Assembly (NCBI RefSeq): GCF_025996515.1
Contig: NZ_BLRH01000060.1
Coordinates: forward strand, 806,001-870,000
From: Rhizohabitans arisaemae
GTDB taxonomy: Bacteria > Actinomycetota > Actinomycetes > Streptosporangiales > Streptosporangiaceae
DNA length: 64,000 bases
Reading direction: 5' to 3'
Made by a program: the position numbers and the translations under genes. The number at the start of each line of letters is the position of its first letter. Position 1 is the stretch's first letter. The notes beneath the pieces were generated by a model. That model did not search any database. It was not told the DNA's origin and was given only the letters and a program-made list of their open reading frames with translations. Positions 27,032 through 36,014 of the stretch are shown here, one piece after another.

Positions 27032-29923
27032 TCAGTGGTCCAGGTCGGCCTCGGCCAGCAGCGCGGAGGCACCGGCCGGGTCGCGCAGGAGCGCCGCGAC
27101 GGGCAGGCGCATGTTCCAGCGCCCGCACGCCCAGGCCAGCCCCCTGGCCAAACCCTCGTCCCCGCAGGCGTGCACCACACCCTCCGCGAACCGCCACGGC
27201 ACGGACACGTCGTCCACGAGCAGGGGCGAGTGCTCGACGTACTCCGCGGGAGCCTCGGGCAGCAGGAGCCGTACGACCTCCGGGACGGGCCGGGTGACAC
27301 CGGAGGAGGAGATCTCCGCGGCCACCGCCTCCCCGGCGAGCGGGAGGTCCAGCATCTCCGACAGGGTCTCCGCGTGGTCGAACGAGGCGAGCACCAGTCC
27401 GTAGGCGTCGAGCAGCGGGAGCAGGTCGGGCGCCTCCACCACCACCGCGTCGGTGGCCGGGGCGACGATCACCTGGCCGTCGTGGACGCAGCGGACCAGA
27501 GTGGGCGGGGAGATCCGGGCCGGGTCGATCGCGGCCAGCGCCGTCCAGATCGCCCGGAGCTGATCCCGGGTCACGACCAGGGAGTCGTCGCCGAGGCGGT
27601 CCAGCAGTTCGGCCGGGCCGTCCACCTCGGCCAGCAGGTCGGCGAGGGAGGTGCGCACCCCGATCAGGCCGGCGAACCACTCCGGTATCCCCGTCGCCTC
27701 GCCGTACAGTCCCGCGAGGAGCGGGTCACCGGACGGCAGGCGGAGGGAGTCGGGGCGTCGGCCGTCCAGCACCGGGTGGTTGCGGAGCCACCACGCGGTG
27801 TAGGAGGGCACGTCGGGCTGGACCGGGGTGAGCGCGGCCCGCAGCGGCGGCTTGGCGAGGAGCTCCAGCGCGGCCGGCCAGTCCGCCACGTACTCCAGGT
27901 CGCGGACGGCGAGAAAGTCACGGCAGAGCGGCGGGTCGTCCTCCTTGAGGGTGATGGTCTCCAGCCACTCCTCTTCCAGGTCGAGATCGTGGTCGCAGTC
28001 GTGCGGATCGAGCAGGACGTCCTCGTCGCGGACGACCGCGAAGCCGTCGAGCACCCCGACCGCGACGAGCGCGTCCACGCCGTACCGCTCGACGTAGGAG
28101 GCGTCGACGAGCCCGAACGGGGCGTCCCGGTCGAGCAGCCCGTCGAGTTCGCCGCCGGGCAGCAGCAGCTCGCCGGCGGCCGTGGGCTCCCCGTCGGCGT
28201 CGGGCAGGGCCAGGTCGGCCAGCCAGGGCTCCTCGCCGGGGCGGAGCCCGGCCGCGGCCACCAGGGGAAGCACCGCCTCGGCGACCGGGTCCCCGGAGTC
28301 CAGGGAGCCCTCCACCTGGGCCCGGGTGATCGGGTTGACGAGGACGGTCCTCGGCGTGGCCTGGGCCGCGCCCAGCCGTTCCAGCAGCGGATGCGCCGCC
28401 TCGGGGTCGACGATGCGCAGGCCGAGCGGGGCCAGGGCCTCCGGGTCCACCCCGCCGGACTCGGCGGAGAGGATGAGGGCACCGCGCGGCCCGCGGACGA
28501 CCCGGCCGTCGGTGAGCGGCACGGGTACCGCGGCGACCGCCTCGGGGTCCGCGCCCGCGAGGGCGTCGTACAGGGACCGCCACCACGACGCGGGCCGCCG
28601 CAGTCCGGCGATCAGGTCGATGACCTCGGAGAGTTCGGTACGGCTGACGCCGAGCCGGCCGAGTGCCGGGTCGCGGAACGGCCAGCCCCACGGCAGCAGC
28701 CCGGGGACGACCTCGCGGACGAGGCCGATCAGCTCGGGCGTGCCGTCCACCACGACCGCGTCGCGCCCGGCGAGGTCGCCGGGGAGCAGCCGGGCCTGCG
28801 GCAGCCTGGTGAGGATCTCCCGGCGGAGCGCCGCGTCGATCTCACCGGCGCCCAGGTGTCCCGGGACCAGCTTCAGCAGCCGGGGGGTGGACGGGAGCGC
28901 GGTCAGCGCGTCGACGTAGAGCACCGCCGCCTGTTCGATCAGGAAGTCGGTGAGCGGGCCCGGGGCGACCTGCCGGCGGTCGGGGGCGAGCGGCAGCGAG
29001 GCGATCAGCAACGCCGGGAGGCCGAGGGGCTCGCCGCTCGGGGTCGGGGCGTGCACGACGGGCGGCACGGCGGACGGCAGGGCCGTCGGGTCGCCGGCCT
29101 CGTCCACCGGGATCGCCCAGCGGATCTGCCAGCTCCGCCGCGCCCGCTCCTCGGTGGGGCGGTCGGCGAGCAGGTCCGCGGAGATCTCCCCCGAGGCCGT
29201 GAAGATCTGCCAGCGCCCGCGCTCGACGACGCGGCGCTCGCCGTCCACCTCGATCTCGACGTGCGCCAGGTCGGGGAGGGCGAGCAGCAGGCCGGGGCCG
29301 ACCTCGGCGAGCATGCCGCGTACCGCGGCCTCGGCGGCCTCGTCCCGCAGCGGAAGCCGGACGATCGTGTCGAACCCCTCGGGGACCGCGACGGAGGCGG
29401 GGAACGGCAGCCGCAGGAGCGGGATGTGGCCCTCCCTGCGGGCCAGCTCCACGGCGAGTTCCGGCCGGGCCGCGACCAGTTCGGCCGCCTCGCTCCGGGA
29501 CCAGCGAACCCCGTCGGCGGAGGCGATGGACGGTTCGTCGCTCACCGCGACCACGGCGGCGAATCCGACGCCGAATCGACCGACCGACGCCTCGTCCCGC
29601 TTGTCGGAGGCCCTCAGGGTGGAGAGCGCCTCGACTCCGGCCGCGTCCAGCTTGGCCCCGGTGTTGACGGCTTCAAGCACGCCGCCCGTGAGGGTGAATC
29701 TGATGTGGCCGGGCACACCGGCCCGGCGGGCCGCATCCGCGGCGTTCTGCGCGAGCTCGACGACGAGGCGGTGGCGGTAGCCACCCAGCGCGTAGTCCTC
29801 CTCGGCGTTCGCGTCCTCCCGGAAACGGGCGGGAGAGGCCGCCCACGAGGTGAGCACCCGCTCCCGAAGGTTAGAAGTGGCAAAAGGGTCAGGAATGTCC
29901 AAGAGGCTCAAATCCAGCGCCAT
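27032..29923 (-). CDS. Large sacsin-like GHKL ATPase
   Basis: The protein has 963 residues. The N-terminal 200 residues form a Bergerat ATP-binding fold: the N-box in LVVELAQNAADAAR, then TLRASDKRD and the GRFGVGFAAVVAVSD lid region, as in Hsp90 and sacsin. The remaining 750 residues are acidic/hydrophobic and match no domain I recognise; this long tail is typical of actinobacterial sacsin N-terminal-domain proteins. The start is ATG 29923; an 18-codon extension overlaps the upstream gene further. It overlaps the DUF3027 gene by 35 bp, so the two are coupled. A chaperone-like or regulatory role is possible but unproven. Confidence 0.85.
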   Translation of the reverse strand: MALDLSLLDIPDPFATSNLRERVLTSWAASPARFREDANAEEDYALGGYRHRLVVELAQNAADAARRAGVPGHIRFTLTGGVLEAVNTGAKLDAAGVEALSTLRASDKRDEASVGRFGVGFAAVVAVSDEPSIASADGVRWSRSEAAELVAARPELAVELARREGHIPLLRLPFPASVAVPEGFDTIVRLPLRDEAAEAAVRGMLAEVGPGLLLALPDLAHVEIEVDGERRVVERGRWQIFTASGEISADLLADRPTEERARRSWQIRWAIPVDEAGDPTALPSAVPPVVHAPTPSGEPLGLPALLIASLPLAPDRRQVAPGPLTDFLIEQAAVLYVDALTALPSTPRLLKLVPGHLGAGEIDAALRREILTRLPQARLLPGDLAGRDAVVVDGTPELIGLVREVVPGLLPWGWPFRDPALGRLGVSRTELSEVIDLIAGLRRPASWWRSLYDALAGADPEAVAAVPVPLTDGRVVRGPRGALILSAESGGVDPEALAPLGLRIVDPEAAHPLLERLGAAQATPRTVLVNPITRAQVEGSLDSGDPVAEAVLPLVAAAGLRPGEEPWLADLALPDADGEPTAAGELLLPGGELDGLLDRDAPFGLVDASYVERYGVDALVAVGVLDGFAVVRDEDVLLDPHDCDHDLDLEEEWLETITLKEDDPPLCRDFLAVRDLEYVADWPAALELLAKPPLRAALTPVQPDVPSYTAWWLRNHPVLDGRRPDSLRLPSGDPLLAGLYGEATGIPEWFAGLIGVRTSLADLLAEVDGPAELLDRLGDDSLVVTRDQLRAIWTALAAIDPARISPPTLVRCVHDGQVIVAPATDAVVVEAPDLLPLLDAYGLVLASFDHAETLSEMLDLPLAGEAVAAEISSSGVTRPVPEVVRLLLPEAPAEYVEHSPLLVDDVSVPWRFAEGVVHACGDEGLARGLAWACGRWNMRLPVAALLRDPAGASALLAEADLDH

Positions 29924-30698
29924 CGACCGAACCGCCGGCGTCCTGGCTGACCAGGTCGTAGCCGAGGTCGTGGTCATCGAGAATGGGGGTCGTGTGTTCC
30001 GGGGTCGGCATGATCACCACCGCCTCGGAGTGCGCGCCGCAGCCGTGGTCGGCCGAGACCACCCGGCCGTCGTCCGGGGCGTACTCGTTGGCGCACACGC
30101 CGAAACCCAGCCGCAGGGATCCGGCGAGGGGCCAGTAGAAGCCGCAGGTCGAGCACTGCGCCGGAGCCGTCCGCGCGATCGGGGTGTGCGGGCCCGCCTC
30201 CCCGGCGTGCCAGCGCCGCACCGCGCGATCCCGGCCGATGGCCGAGAGCACCCGGGCCCGGCCGAGGCCGTACTCGAAGAACATCTGCTGATCGCCGTCT
30301 TCGGCGGTGTCGGTGAACCCCGGCGCCAGCCGATCGTCGTCGGCCGAGGTGGGCAGGAGATCGCCGACGCCCAGGTCGCCGGGGAGCAGCCGCTCGCTCC
30401 ACGGCACCCACGCCGGAGCCAGCAGCGACCCGCCGCCCGGAAGGAGCACGCTCTCGCTCACCGTCACGTTCTTCGCCCGGGCGGCGCGGGTCACGGTGAC
30501 GGCCCACCGCCAGCCCCGGTACGCGCGATCGGTACAGGCGAAGTAGTGGGTGACCACGCGATCGCCCTCACCGTCCAGGCCCAGGTGTTCCCCGACCTCG
30601 TTCGGCCAGGCCAGTTCCTCGGCCGAGGCGCGCGCGAGGTCGACGGCGGACGCGCACGCCTGATCGATGGGGATTGTGCGGGTACGAGTGCGGCTCAC
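29889..30698 (-). CDS. DUF3027 protein
   Basis: The protein has 269 residues and starts at GTG 30698. It has the DUF3027 pattern: an N-terminal DQACASAVDLAR helix, the FACTDRAYRGWRWAVTV block and LLPGGGSLLAPAWVPW. A late Cys set (CSTCGFYW, GVCANEYAP and HGCGAHSE) looks like a metal site. No membrane segment is present. It overlaps the sacsin-like ATPase by 35 bp on the same strand, which suggests a shared function. It diverges from the MFS gene. The biochemical role is unknown. Confidence 0.87.
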   Translation of the reverse strand: MSRTRTRTIPIDQACASAVDLARASAEELAWPNEVGEHLGLDGEGDRVVTHYFACTDRAYRGWRWAVTVTRAARAKNVTVSESVLLPGGGSLLAPAWVPWSERLLPGDLGVGDLLPTSADDDRLAPGFTDTAEDGDQQMFFEYGLGRARVLSAIGRDRAVRRWHAGEAGPHTPIARTAPAQCSTCGFYWPLAGSLRLGFGVCANEYAPDDGRVVSADHGCGAHSEAVVIMPTPEHTTPILDDHDLGYDLVSQDAGGSVDGAGFEPLGHS

Positions 30699-30777
30699 CT
30701 GTTAATTCTCACCTATCCCAACCGCTGCGCGCACCCAAGGCGCAAACTGTTCGGCCCTGGAGGTAAGACTAGGAGGC

Positions 30778-32361
30778 ATGAGTGCGTGGGATCGGGTGAG
30801 AGCGGGGGCCGTCTCCACGATCCAAATCATAACAAGAATTGGCAGATCCACTGCTAACGCCAGCCGCTCCGCGGGGAAGACGACCGTCGGCGCCACCGTC
30901 AAGGTGGGACGGGCCACGCGGCGAGTCACCCATGCCGGCGGCGCGGGCCGCACCGGGCTGGGGCGGCTGATCGAGCTGACCGCGGTGCACAGCGCGGGTG
31001 ACGCCCTGGTCACCCTGGCACTCGCGGGAACGCTCCTGTTCGGGCTGCCCGTGGACGAGGCCAGGGGGCAGGTGGCGCTCTACCTGCTGATCACCATGGC
31101 GCCGTTCGCGTTCGTCGCACCGTTCGTCGGTCCGGCGCTCGACCGGCTCAGGTCCGGTCGCCGGTTCGTCATGGCGGGCACCCTGATCGCCCGGGGTCTG
31201 CTCTGCTGGGGGATGGCCGCCGCCGTCCAGCACAACGACGTGGTGGCGCTGTTCCCCGCGGCGTTCGCCGTACTCGTCCTGTCCAAGGCGTTCAACGTCT
31301 CCCGGGCCGCGATCATGCCGAGCGTGCTGCCCGCCGAGATCCCGCTGGTCACCGCCAACTCCCGGGTGGGACTGGCGGCCCTGGTCGCCGCGGGGGTCGC
31401 GGCGCCGCTCTCCATCGGGCTCTCGGCCCTGATCGGGCCGGACTGGGTGCTGCGGATCGCGATGGCGGTCTTCATCGCCGCGGGCGTGTTCGCGGTACGG
31501 CTGCCGCGCCATGTGGACGCCCCCGACGCCGAGCCCCCGGCCCCGGACGGACGCGGGCGGTGGCGGACGATGCTCAACCTCGGGCCGGTCGTCGGCGAAG
31601 CCATGCGGGCCAACGCCGCACTCCGCGTCTTTTCCGGATTTTTGCTGCTATTCATGCTCTTTCTTGTTCAGGAGGGTCACCTCCCGGGGCTGGATCCCAA
31701 GATCACGCTGGCCCTGCTCGCCGCGGCGGCGGGACTCGGCGCCGTCTTCGGCACCGCGGTCGGCTCCTGGTTCCGCTCCCACGCCCCCCATGTGATCGTG
31801 CTGACCACGCTGGGCGCCGCGACCGTCGTCGCGACCGTCACCGGGCTCACGTTCGGCCTGGTGGCCGCGCTCATCGTCGCCCTCGCCGGAGCCGTCGCCC
31901 AGTCGCTGGCCAAGGTCGCGCTCGACGCGATCGTGCAACGAGAGATCATGGAAGAGGTCCGCTCGTCGACCTTCGGGGTCTCCGAGGCGCTGCTCCAGAT
32001 CGCCTGGGTGTTCGGCGGGCTGCTCGGGCTCGGGCTCTCCCTCCTGCCCGACGGGACCCCCGGGCTGCTGACCATGGCCGTGGGGCTCGGCGGGACCCTG
32101 GTCCTGCTGCTCGTCCGGCGCGTGCGCCGTACCCGGGCCGGCGAACGCGAGCCGCGCCGCGGCCAGGCCGTGGCCGTACCCGACGTGGTGCCCGAGCCGC
32201 CGCAGGCCGTACCGGAACGGGAGAAGCCGACGGGACGGGAGCCTCGGCGGCACCCGGTGTCACCGGACGCGGTCACCGAACCCGGTCCGGTCGCCCCGGA
32301 CCCCTCCCGTGACGGGCACACCCGGCCGCTCCCCAATCCCACCTGGGCGGGGAACGAGTGA
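30778..32361 (+). CDS. MFS-type membrane protein
   Basis: The protein has 527 residues. An unusual basic amphipathic N-terminus (residues 1-65) precedes about twelve membrane helices. FVGPALDRLRSGRRFVMAG is the conserved cytoplasmic loop 2-3. The C-terminal 80 residues are a Pro/Arg/Glu-rich cytoplasmic tail. The start is ATG 30778, with AGGAGG 2-3 nt upstream. It diverges from the DUF3027 gene across 79 bp. The substrate is unknown; it could be an exporter or a cell-envelope MFS protein. Confidence 0.85.
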   Translation: MSAWDRVRAGAVSTIQIITRIGRSTANASRSAGKTTVGATVKVGRATRRVTHAGGAGRTGLGRLIELTAVHSAGDALVTLALAGTLLFGLPVDEARGQVALYLLITMAPFAFVAPFVGPALDRLRSGRRFVMAGTLIARGLLCWGMAAAVQHNDVVALFPAAFAVLVLSKAFNVSRAAIMPSVLPAEIPLVTANSRVGLAALVAAGVAAPLSIGLSALIGPDWVLRIAMAVFIAAGVFAVRLPRHVDAPDAEPPAPDGRGRWRTMLNLGPVVGEAMRANAALRVFSGFLLLFMLFLVQEGHLPGLDPKITLALLAAAAGLGAVFGTAVGSWFRSHAPHVIVLTTLGAATVVATVTGLTFGLVAALIVALAGAVAQSLAKVALDAIVQREIMEEVRSSTFGVSEALLQIAWVFGGLLGLGLSLLPDGTPGLLTMAVGLGGTLVLLLVRRVRRTRAGEREPRRGQAVAVPDVVPEPPQAVPEREKPTGREPRRHPVSPDAVTEPGPVAPDPSRDGHTRPLPNPTWAGNE

Positions 32362-32374
32362 TCGGCGGACCGGC

Positions 32375-32773
32375 TCAGGCGTCGAGGTCGTCGGCGACGG
32401 CGCGAAGCACCGCGGCGACCTTCTTGGCGTCCTTGGGATCGGGGTGTTTGCCCCGCTGGTAGGCGTTGGAGATGCCGTCCAGGAGTTTGATCAGATCTTC
32501 GACGATGACGACCATCTCGTCGGTGCTCTTCCGCTTGACCTTGGCCTTGGGCGCCTTGGCCAGCGTCGGGGGTTGCTCCAGGACGCGCAGCGAGAGGGCC
32601 TGCTGCCCACGGCGCCCCTCGGCCACGCCGAACTCAACCCGCTGCCCGGGTTTGAGGGACTCCACGCCGCTCGGCAGTGCGGAGGAATGCACGAAGACCT
32701 CACCGCCGTCATCGCGGGTGAGGAAGCCGAAACCCTTGTCGGCGTCATACCACTTGACCTTGCCACTCGGCAC
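32375..32773 (-). CDS. Cold-shock-domain protein with C-terminal extension
   Basis: The protein has 132 residues. Residues 1-66 form a cold-shock domain with both RNA-binding motifs (KGFGFLTRD and VFVHSSAL). A basic KAPKAKVKRK linker leads to a helical C-terminal domain (about 82-132) not found in ordinary CspA. This extended type is frequent in actinobacteria. The start is GTG 32773. It converges with the MFS gene, 13 bp apart. A nucleic-acid-binding role is expected. Confidence 0.9.
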   Translation of the reverse strand: MPSGKVKWYDADKGFGFLTRDDGGEVFVHSSALPSGVESLKPGQRVEFGVAEGRRGQQALSLRVLEQPPTLAKAPKAKVKRKSTDEMVVIVEDLIKLLDGISNAYQRGKHPDPKDAKKVAAVLRAVADDLDA

Positions 32774-32979
32774 AGGGGTGACCTCGTTCAGACCGTCGTG
32801 AATGTTGGAAGCAAGGTTAATTCCCCACAGAGTGTCCAGCGACCACAGCTCAGCACCAAAAGTACCCGTAATAGCAAGGGGAATACAGTTTACGTCCTGA
32901 TGTGGCTGTCCGGCGCCTACCCGACCACCTATTCCTCACCACCACAAGTGGGACACCCTCCTGATTAGAGTACGAACAT

Positions 32980-33624
32980 ATGACCAAATCGTCGCCTGAG
33001 CGGATCCTCACGGAGGCGCTCCGGCTCTTTGCCGAGCGGGGCTACTGGGTGACTTCGGTGGCCGACATCGAAGCCGCCTCCGGCCTTTCCCCGGGCGCGG
33101 GCGGGCTCTATCGCCACTTTCGTTCGAAATACGAAGTGCTCGTCGCGGTGATAGACGCCCATACGGCCCATGCAGAAGGCCTGCACGCCGTCTGCGCGGC
33201 AAGGGGTGAATCGGACGGCACCCTGGAGTCCCGGCTCCGCCGTATCTGCGAGGACGGCCTCGCCGCGATGGTGCGGCACCGCAAGATCAACCAAGTCCTC
33301 TTCCGCGATCTCGGCCGGTTCCCCGAGCTGGTCGAGATCATCAGGGAGGGCATGCTCCAGCCGATGTACGATGCGATGGCGGCCTGGTTCAAGGCCCAGC
33401 CGGAGTACTCCGAGGTCGAGGCGGACTGGCAGGCGATCAGCGCGGTGCTCGGCGGGTCGGTGGTGCACTACTGGATGTTCCAGGAGACGGTGACCGAACC
33501 CCCCGGCCGGGTGGAGGCCGAGCGCTTCGTCGCCGCCTGGGTGAGCCTGGCCCTGGGACTGCTCGGCCAGGCGCGCGCCGCCGGGGTGGAGACCGCCGTC
33601 GAGGTAGGGACCGTAGGTGAATAA
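32980..33624 (+). CDS. TetR-family regulator
   Basis: The protein has 214 residues. The N-terminal helix-turn-helix spans about residues 5-52: ILTEALRLFAERGYWVTSVADIEAASGLSPGAGGLYRHFRSK is a classic TetR start. The ligand-binding C-terminal domain is variable. The start is ATG 32980; a TTAGAGT-like -10 about 8-12 nt upstream and the lack of a ribosome site suggest a leaderless message. It precedes the helicase pair by 50 bp, though they may be separate units. The ligand is unknown. Confidence 0.92.
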   Translation: MTKSSPERILTEALRLFAERGYWVTSVADIEAASGLSPGAGGLYRHFRSKYEVLVAVIDAHTAHAEGLHAVCAARGESDGTLESRLRRICEDGLAAMVRHRKINQVLFRDLGRFPELVEIIREGMLQPMYDAMAAWFKAQPEYSEVEADWQAISAVLGGSVVHYWMFQETVTEPPGRVEAERFVAAWVSLALGLLGQARAAGVETAVEVGTVGE

Positions 33625-33674
33625 GTCATCATGGGCGACAGTGGCGTGTGATAAGCCCGCTTAGGCTTGCGGAG

Positions 33675-36014
33675 ATGGAAACGGACTTCGCCACCTGGTT
33701 GCGAGGACGCACCGACGACGACCTGTGCGCCCTCGTCGCCGCACGTCCGGAACTCATCACTCCGGTCCCCACCCATCTGAACGCCCTCGCCGCCCGCGCC
33801 GCCTCCCGGTCCGCCCTCGACCGCGCCCTGGACCGGCTGGACGCGTTCTCCATCGCCGTGCTCGAAGCCCTGCTCGTCCTGCCCTCCCCGCTCTCCCGTA
33901 CCGACCTGGCCGCCTCGCTGCGCACCGGCGGCGAACCCGTCGGCGACGCCCTCGACGCCGCCCTGGGACGGCTCGGGACCTGGGCCCTGGTCTACAGCGA
34001 GGACGACGCCCTCCGCCCCGCCCCCGGGCTCCACCAGGCGCTCCCCCGCCCGGCCGGGCTCGGCCCGCCGGCCGAGGAGGCGTTCGCCCACTATCCGCGG
34101 GAGCGGCGGGAGACGATCCTCGCCGACGTCGGCCACGACGACCTCGTCGGCATGCTGCAGGACCCGCTCGGCGTCGCCCGCCTGGTGGCCGACGTCGGCC
34201 CCGCCGCCCGCGAGGCGCTGGACAACCTGGCCTGGGGTCCGCCGCTCGGCACGATCCGCAACGCCATGCGCCCGGTCCGGATCGCCACCGCCTCCTCCCC
34301 GATCGAGGCGCTCCTCGCCCGCGGGCTGATCGCCGCCGTCGACGACGACACCGTGGTGCTCCCCCGCGAGGTCGGGCTCTGGCTCCGCGGCGGCCGGATC
34401 CACCGGACGCTCCCCGCCCGGCCTCCGGCCGTGGACGGCCGCCGGCGCGAGGCGGAGCTGATCGACCGGACCGCGGCGGGACAGGCGTTCACCGCCGTCC
34501 GCGCGGTCGAAGAGCTCTGCGAGCTCTGGGGAGCCGACCCGCCCGGCGTGCTCAGAACCGGGGGGCTCGGCGTCCGCGACCTGCGCAGGACCGCGGTCCT
34601 CCTGGACGTGCCCGACTGGGCCGCCGGCCTGTGGATCGAGCTCGCCTACGCCGCCGGGCTGATCGCCGCGAGCGGAACCGTCGACGGGGAGTGGCTGCCC
34701 ACCCCCGGCTACGACTCCTGGTCCGTCCGGACCGTCGCGGAGCGCTGGGCCGTCCTCGCCGCCACCTGGCTGACGACCGAACGGGTCCCCGCGCTGATCG
34801 GGGAGCGGGACGACCGCGACCGGCCCGTGTACGCCCTCCACCCCGCGCTTCAGCGGACGGTCGCCCCGGCCACCAGGGCCGTCGCCCTCCGCGCGCTCGC
34901 CGCCGCGGATCACGGGGTCGTCCCCACCGCCGAGTCGCTCCACGAGCGCATCTCCTGGGAGCATCCCCGCCATCGGGACCCCCGCCGCGACCAGATGATC
35001 GAGTTCACCCTGCGCGAAGCCGAGCAGCTGGGGGTGACCGGGCTGGGCGGGCTCTCCGGGCACGGCCGTGCCCTGCTCGCCGAATCGGACGCGGCCGCCG
35101 TCCTCGCCCCCCTCCTCCCCGAGCCCGTCGAGCACGTGCTCCTCCAGGCCGACCTCACCGCGGTCGCCCCCGGTCCGCTCACCACCGAGCTGGGGCGGGC
35201 GCTCGCCCTCGCCGCCGACGTCGAGTCGACCGGCGGCGCCACCGTCTACCGGTTCGGGGAGGAGTCCGTACGGCGTGCGCTGGACGCCGGGCAGAGCGCC
35301 TCCGACCTGCTGAGCATGCTGGAGAAGCACTCGAGCACCCCCGTGCCGCAGCCGCTTCGCTACCTGGTCGAGGACGTCTCCCGCAGACACGGGCAGGTCC
35401 GGGTGGGCGGCGCCTCCGCCTACATCCGCTGCGACGACCCGGTCATCCTGGACCAGCTGATCGCGGACCGCAGGTCGCCGGTGCTCCGGCTCCGCCGCCT
35501 GGCGCCCACCGTGATCGCCTCCCGGTCCTCCCGCGACGTCCTGGTGGACGCCCTGCGCTCCATGGGCTACGCCCCGGTCGCCGAATCCCTCGACGGGGAC
35601 CTGCTCGTCAGCCGGCTGGAGTCCCGCCGCGGCGAGCCCGTCCCCCCGCCCGGGGCGACCCGACCGGCCCCGCCCGGTCCCGAACTCGTCGCGGCGGCCG
35701 TACGGGCCCTGCGGGCCGGGGACGAGGCCGAGCACGCGATACGCCGCCCCATCCCCGCGCCGACGGGAGGGCTCCCCCGCTCCGCCGCGGCCGAGGCGCT
35801 CGCGGCCCTTCAGGCGGCGATTTCGTCGGGACTACGCGTGTGGATAGGCTACTTGGATGCCCAAGGGCAGGCCACGAGCCGGATCCTGGAGCCTGCCAGG
35901 CTTGAGGGCGGCTTCCTGACCGCCTACGATGCCACCCGCGCCGCCGTACACCGCTTCGCCCTCCACCGGATCACCGGGGTGGCCGAGGTGGACGAGGGAG
36001 AACCACGTGACTGA
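33675..36014 (+). CDS. Helicase-associated protein upstream of XPB
   Basis: The protein has 779 residues (ATG 33675; a GTG at 33648 would add nine). No helicase motifs are present. It is an actinobacterial helicase-associated protein, with the C-terminal LVIGYLDAQGQ-like segment (here RVWIGYLDAQGQ) and RILEPARLEGGFLTAYD resembling the WYL-like or XPB-associated C-terminal domain. The rest is Leu/Ala/Arg-rich helical repeats. Its stop overlaps the XPB start by 8 bp, so the two are made together and probably work as a complex in DNA repair or transcription. Confidence 0.8.
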   Translation: METDFATWLRGRTDDDLCALVAARPELITPVPTHLNALAARAASRSALDRALDRLDAFSIAVLEALLVLPSPLSRTDLAASLRTGGEPVGDALDAALGRLGTWALVYSEDDALRPAPGLHQALPRPAGLGPPAEEAFAHYPRERRETILADVGHDDLVGMLQDPLGVARLVADVGPAAREALDNLAWGPPLGTIRNAMRPVRIATASSPIEALLARGLIAAVDDDTVVLPREVGLWLRGGRIHRTLPARPPAVDGRRREAELIDRTAAGQAFTAVRAVEELCELWGADPPGVLRTGGLGVRDLRRTAVLLDVPDWAAGLWIELAYAAGLIAASGTVDGEWLPTPGYDSWSVRTVAERWAVLAATWLTTERVPALIGERDDRDRPVYALHPALQRTVAPATRAVALRALAAADHGVVPTAESLHERISWEHPRHRDPRRDQMIEFTLREAEQLGVTGLGGLSGHGRALLAESDAAAVLAPLLPEPVEHVLLQADLTAVAPGPLTTELGRALALAADVESTGGATVYRFGEESVRRALDAGQSASDLLSMLEKHSSTPVPQPLRYLVEDVSRRHGQVRVGGASAYIRCDDPVILDQLIADRRSPVLRLRRLAPTVIASRSSRDVLVDALRSMGYAPVAESLDGDLLVSRLESRRGEPVPPPGATRPAPPGPELVAAAVRALRAGDEAEHAIRRPIPAPTGGLPRSAAAEALAALQAAISSGLRVWIGYLDAQGQATSRILEPARLEGGFLTAYDATRAAVHRFALHRITGVAEVDEGEPRD

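Noticed and set aside
27035..29950. 971-codon plus-strand open frame opposite the sacsin-like gene
   Set aside because: Mirror of the real gene; Gly/Arg/Gln-rich with no recognisable fold.
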